Assembly: GCA_947374125.1 (NCBI GenBank)
Contig: CANCAR010000184.1
Coordinates: 1 to 5,486 of the forward strand
Length of the DNA: 5,486 bases
DNA from: Hyphomicrobiales bacterium
Lineage (GTDB): Bacteria > Pseudomonadota > Alphaproteobacteria > Rhizobiales > Beijerinckiaceae
Direction of reading: 5' to 3'
The notes beneath the pieces are model-generated. The model made no database searches. It saw only the letters and a list, made by a program, of their open reading frames with translations, and was not told where the DNA came from. Below are positions 4,946 to 5,486 of this stretch, one piece after another (the stretch's first letter is position 1; each line of letters starts with the position of its first letter). Both the position numbers and the translations under genes were made by a program.

Positions 4946-5486
4946 TGATCCTTCAATCTCAATCCCAAAGCCAGCAAGACCCACGAATGAACGCGAGCTT
5001 GACGTTAGATTGATGATGGAGGCCACGCCCAAGTCTTTGAGAATTTGTGCGCCGAGGCCGATTTCACGCCATTGTTGTTGGCGAGTGGCATCCGAGCCTT
5101 GATCTTCATTCAAAGCCTGCACGGGAACGCCCGAGGTACCATCGCGGAGATAAACAAGAACGCCGCGCTCTTTGGCTGCGAATTTTTTGAGCGCGGAGGA
5201 AATGCTCTCGCCGCCGCCAAACACATCGGCCAAGACATTGGCGCGGTGAAGGCGCGTGGGTACGCCTTTTCCATCGCCGATTTTGCCGTGGACGAAGGCA
5301 AAATGGTGCACGGGATCAAACGGCGTTACGTATGCATAGCCGGTGAGTTCGCCGATTTCGGTTTTGACGGGAAAGGTGGCTACGCGCTCAACGAGTTTTT
5401 CGCGCGATTGGCGATAGGCGATGAGATCAGCCACCGAAATGCGCTTGATTTTATGCTTTTTGCCAAAGTCGGTGATTTGATCGCCT
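4934..5486 (-). CDS. ribB: 3,4-dihydroxy-2-butanone 4-phosphate synthase with degenerate GTP cyclohydrolase II-like domain (3' part)
   Basis: C-terminal 183 codons of a RibBA-type protein of riboflavin synthesis; the 5' part lies beyond the right edge. The visible start, ITDFGKKHKIKRISVADLIAYR, is the usual end of the DHBP synthase (RibB) domain, which converts ribulose 5-phosphate to 3,4-dihydroxy-2-butanone 4-phosphate. The rest aligns with the GTP cyclohydrolase II (RibA) fold: TRLHRANVLADVFG stands where RibA has RVHSEC-GD-FGS, then RGVLVYLRDG, and EIGLGAQILKDLGV before the last strand. The zinc cysteines (HSEC and CDCG), the QEGRGIGL loop and the LTNNPKK motif (here LTSSSRS) are missing, so this domain should not be an active cyclohydrolase. 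Such RibB-X proteins are known in proteobacteria. A GTG at 5434 could act as an internal start, but the reading frame continues upstream as a recognisable RibB end. The gene is convergent with nudC. Confidence 0.9.
   Translation of the reverse strand, partial: GDQITDFGKKHKIKRISVADLIAYRQSREKLVERVATFPVKTEIGELTGYAYVTPFDPVHHFAFVHGKIGDGKGVPTRLHRANVLADVFGGGESISSALKKFAAKERGVLVYLRDGTSGVPVQALNEDQGSDATRQQQWREIGLGAQILKDLGVASIINLTSSSRSFVGLAGFGIEIEGSETL

Overview
The window looks like chromosomal housekeeping DNA from an alphaproteobacterium, most likely of the Hyphomicrobiales (Rhizobiales) or a near relative. This rests on the cluster SRP RNA - dnaX - ybaB - recR, on a DnaX with an alphaproteobacterial-type C-terminal domain, and on a RibB fused to a degenerate GTP cyclohydrolase II-like domain. 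The genus cannot be read from the sequence. Base composition looks moderate and even, and there is no sign of insertion sequences, phage, CRISPR or recent transfer.

Left block (minus strand, 1-3490): reading leftward from a divergent intergenic region, the order is the small SRP RNA (ffs, about 3490-3389), dnaX (3329-1527), ybaB (1511-1191), recR (1191-589) and the 5' part of a yejA-like peptide-binding protein gene (521 to beyond position 1). dnaX and ybaB are 15 nt apart. The ybaB stop and recR start overlap in TAATG. The yejA-like gene follows after 67 nt with its own good ribosome binding site. The block joins protein targeting (SRP RNA), the replicative clamp loader (DnaX), a nucleoid-associated protein (YbaB) and recombinational repair (RecR).

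Middle block (plus strand, 3583-4937): a HIT-family nucleotide hydrolase gene and nudC overlap by 4 nt (GTGA) and form a two-gene operon running away from ffs. Both products act on nucleotides or nucleotide-capped molecules. The 92-nt space between ffs and the HIT gene must hold promoters for both directions; it also holds an 8-bp inverted repeat directly in front of the HIT start.

Right block (minus strand, 4934 to beyond 5486): the 3' part of ribB, covering the end of the DHBP synthase domain and a whole GTP cyclohydrolase II-like domain that lacks the zinc cysteines and other catalytic motifs. It converges on nudC, and the two stop codons overlap in TTAA at the centre of an inverted repeat.

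I found no convincing undescribed system. The points worth a second look are local: the DnaX zinc module with one cysteine left, the palindromic convergent gene end, the degenerate RibB domain, the Q-x-H-x-H form of the HIT motif, and a hairpin inside dnaX whose loop holds tandem stops in the -1 frame.
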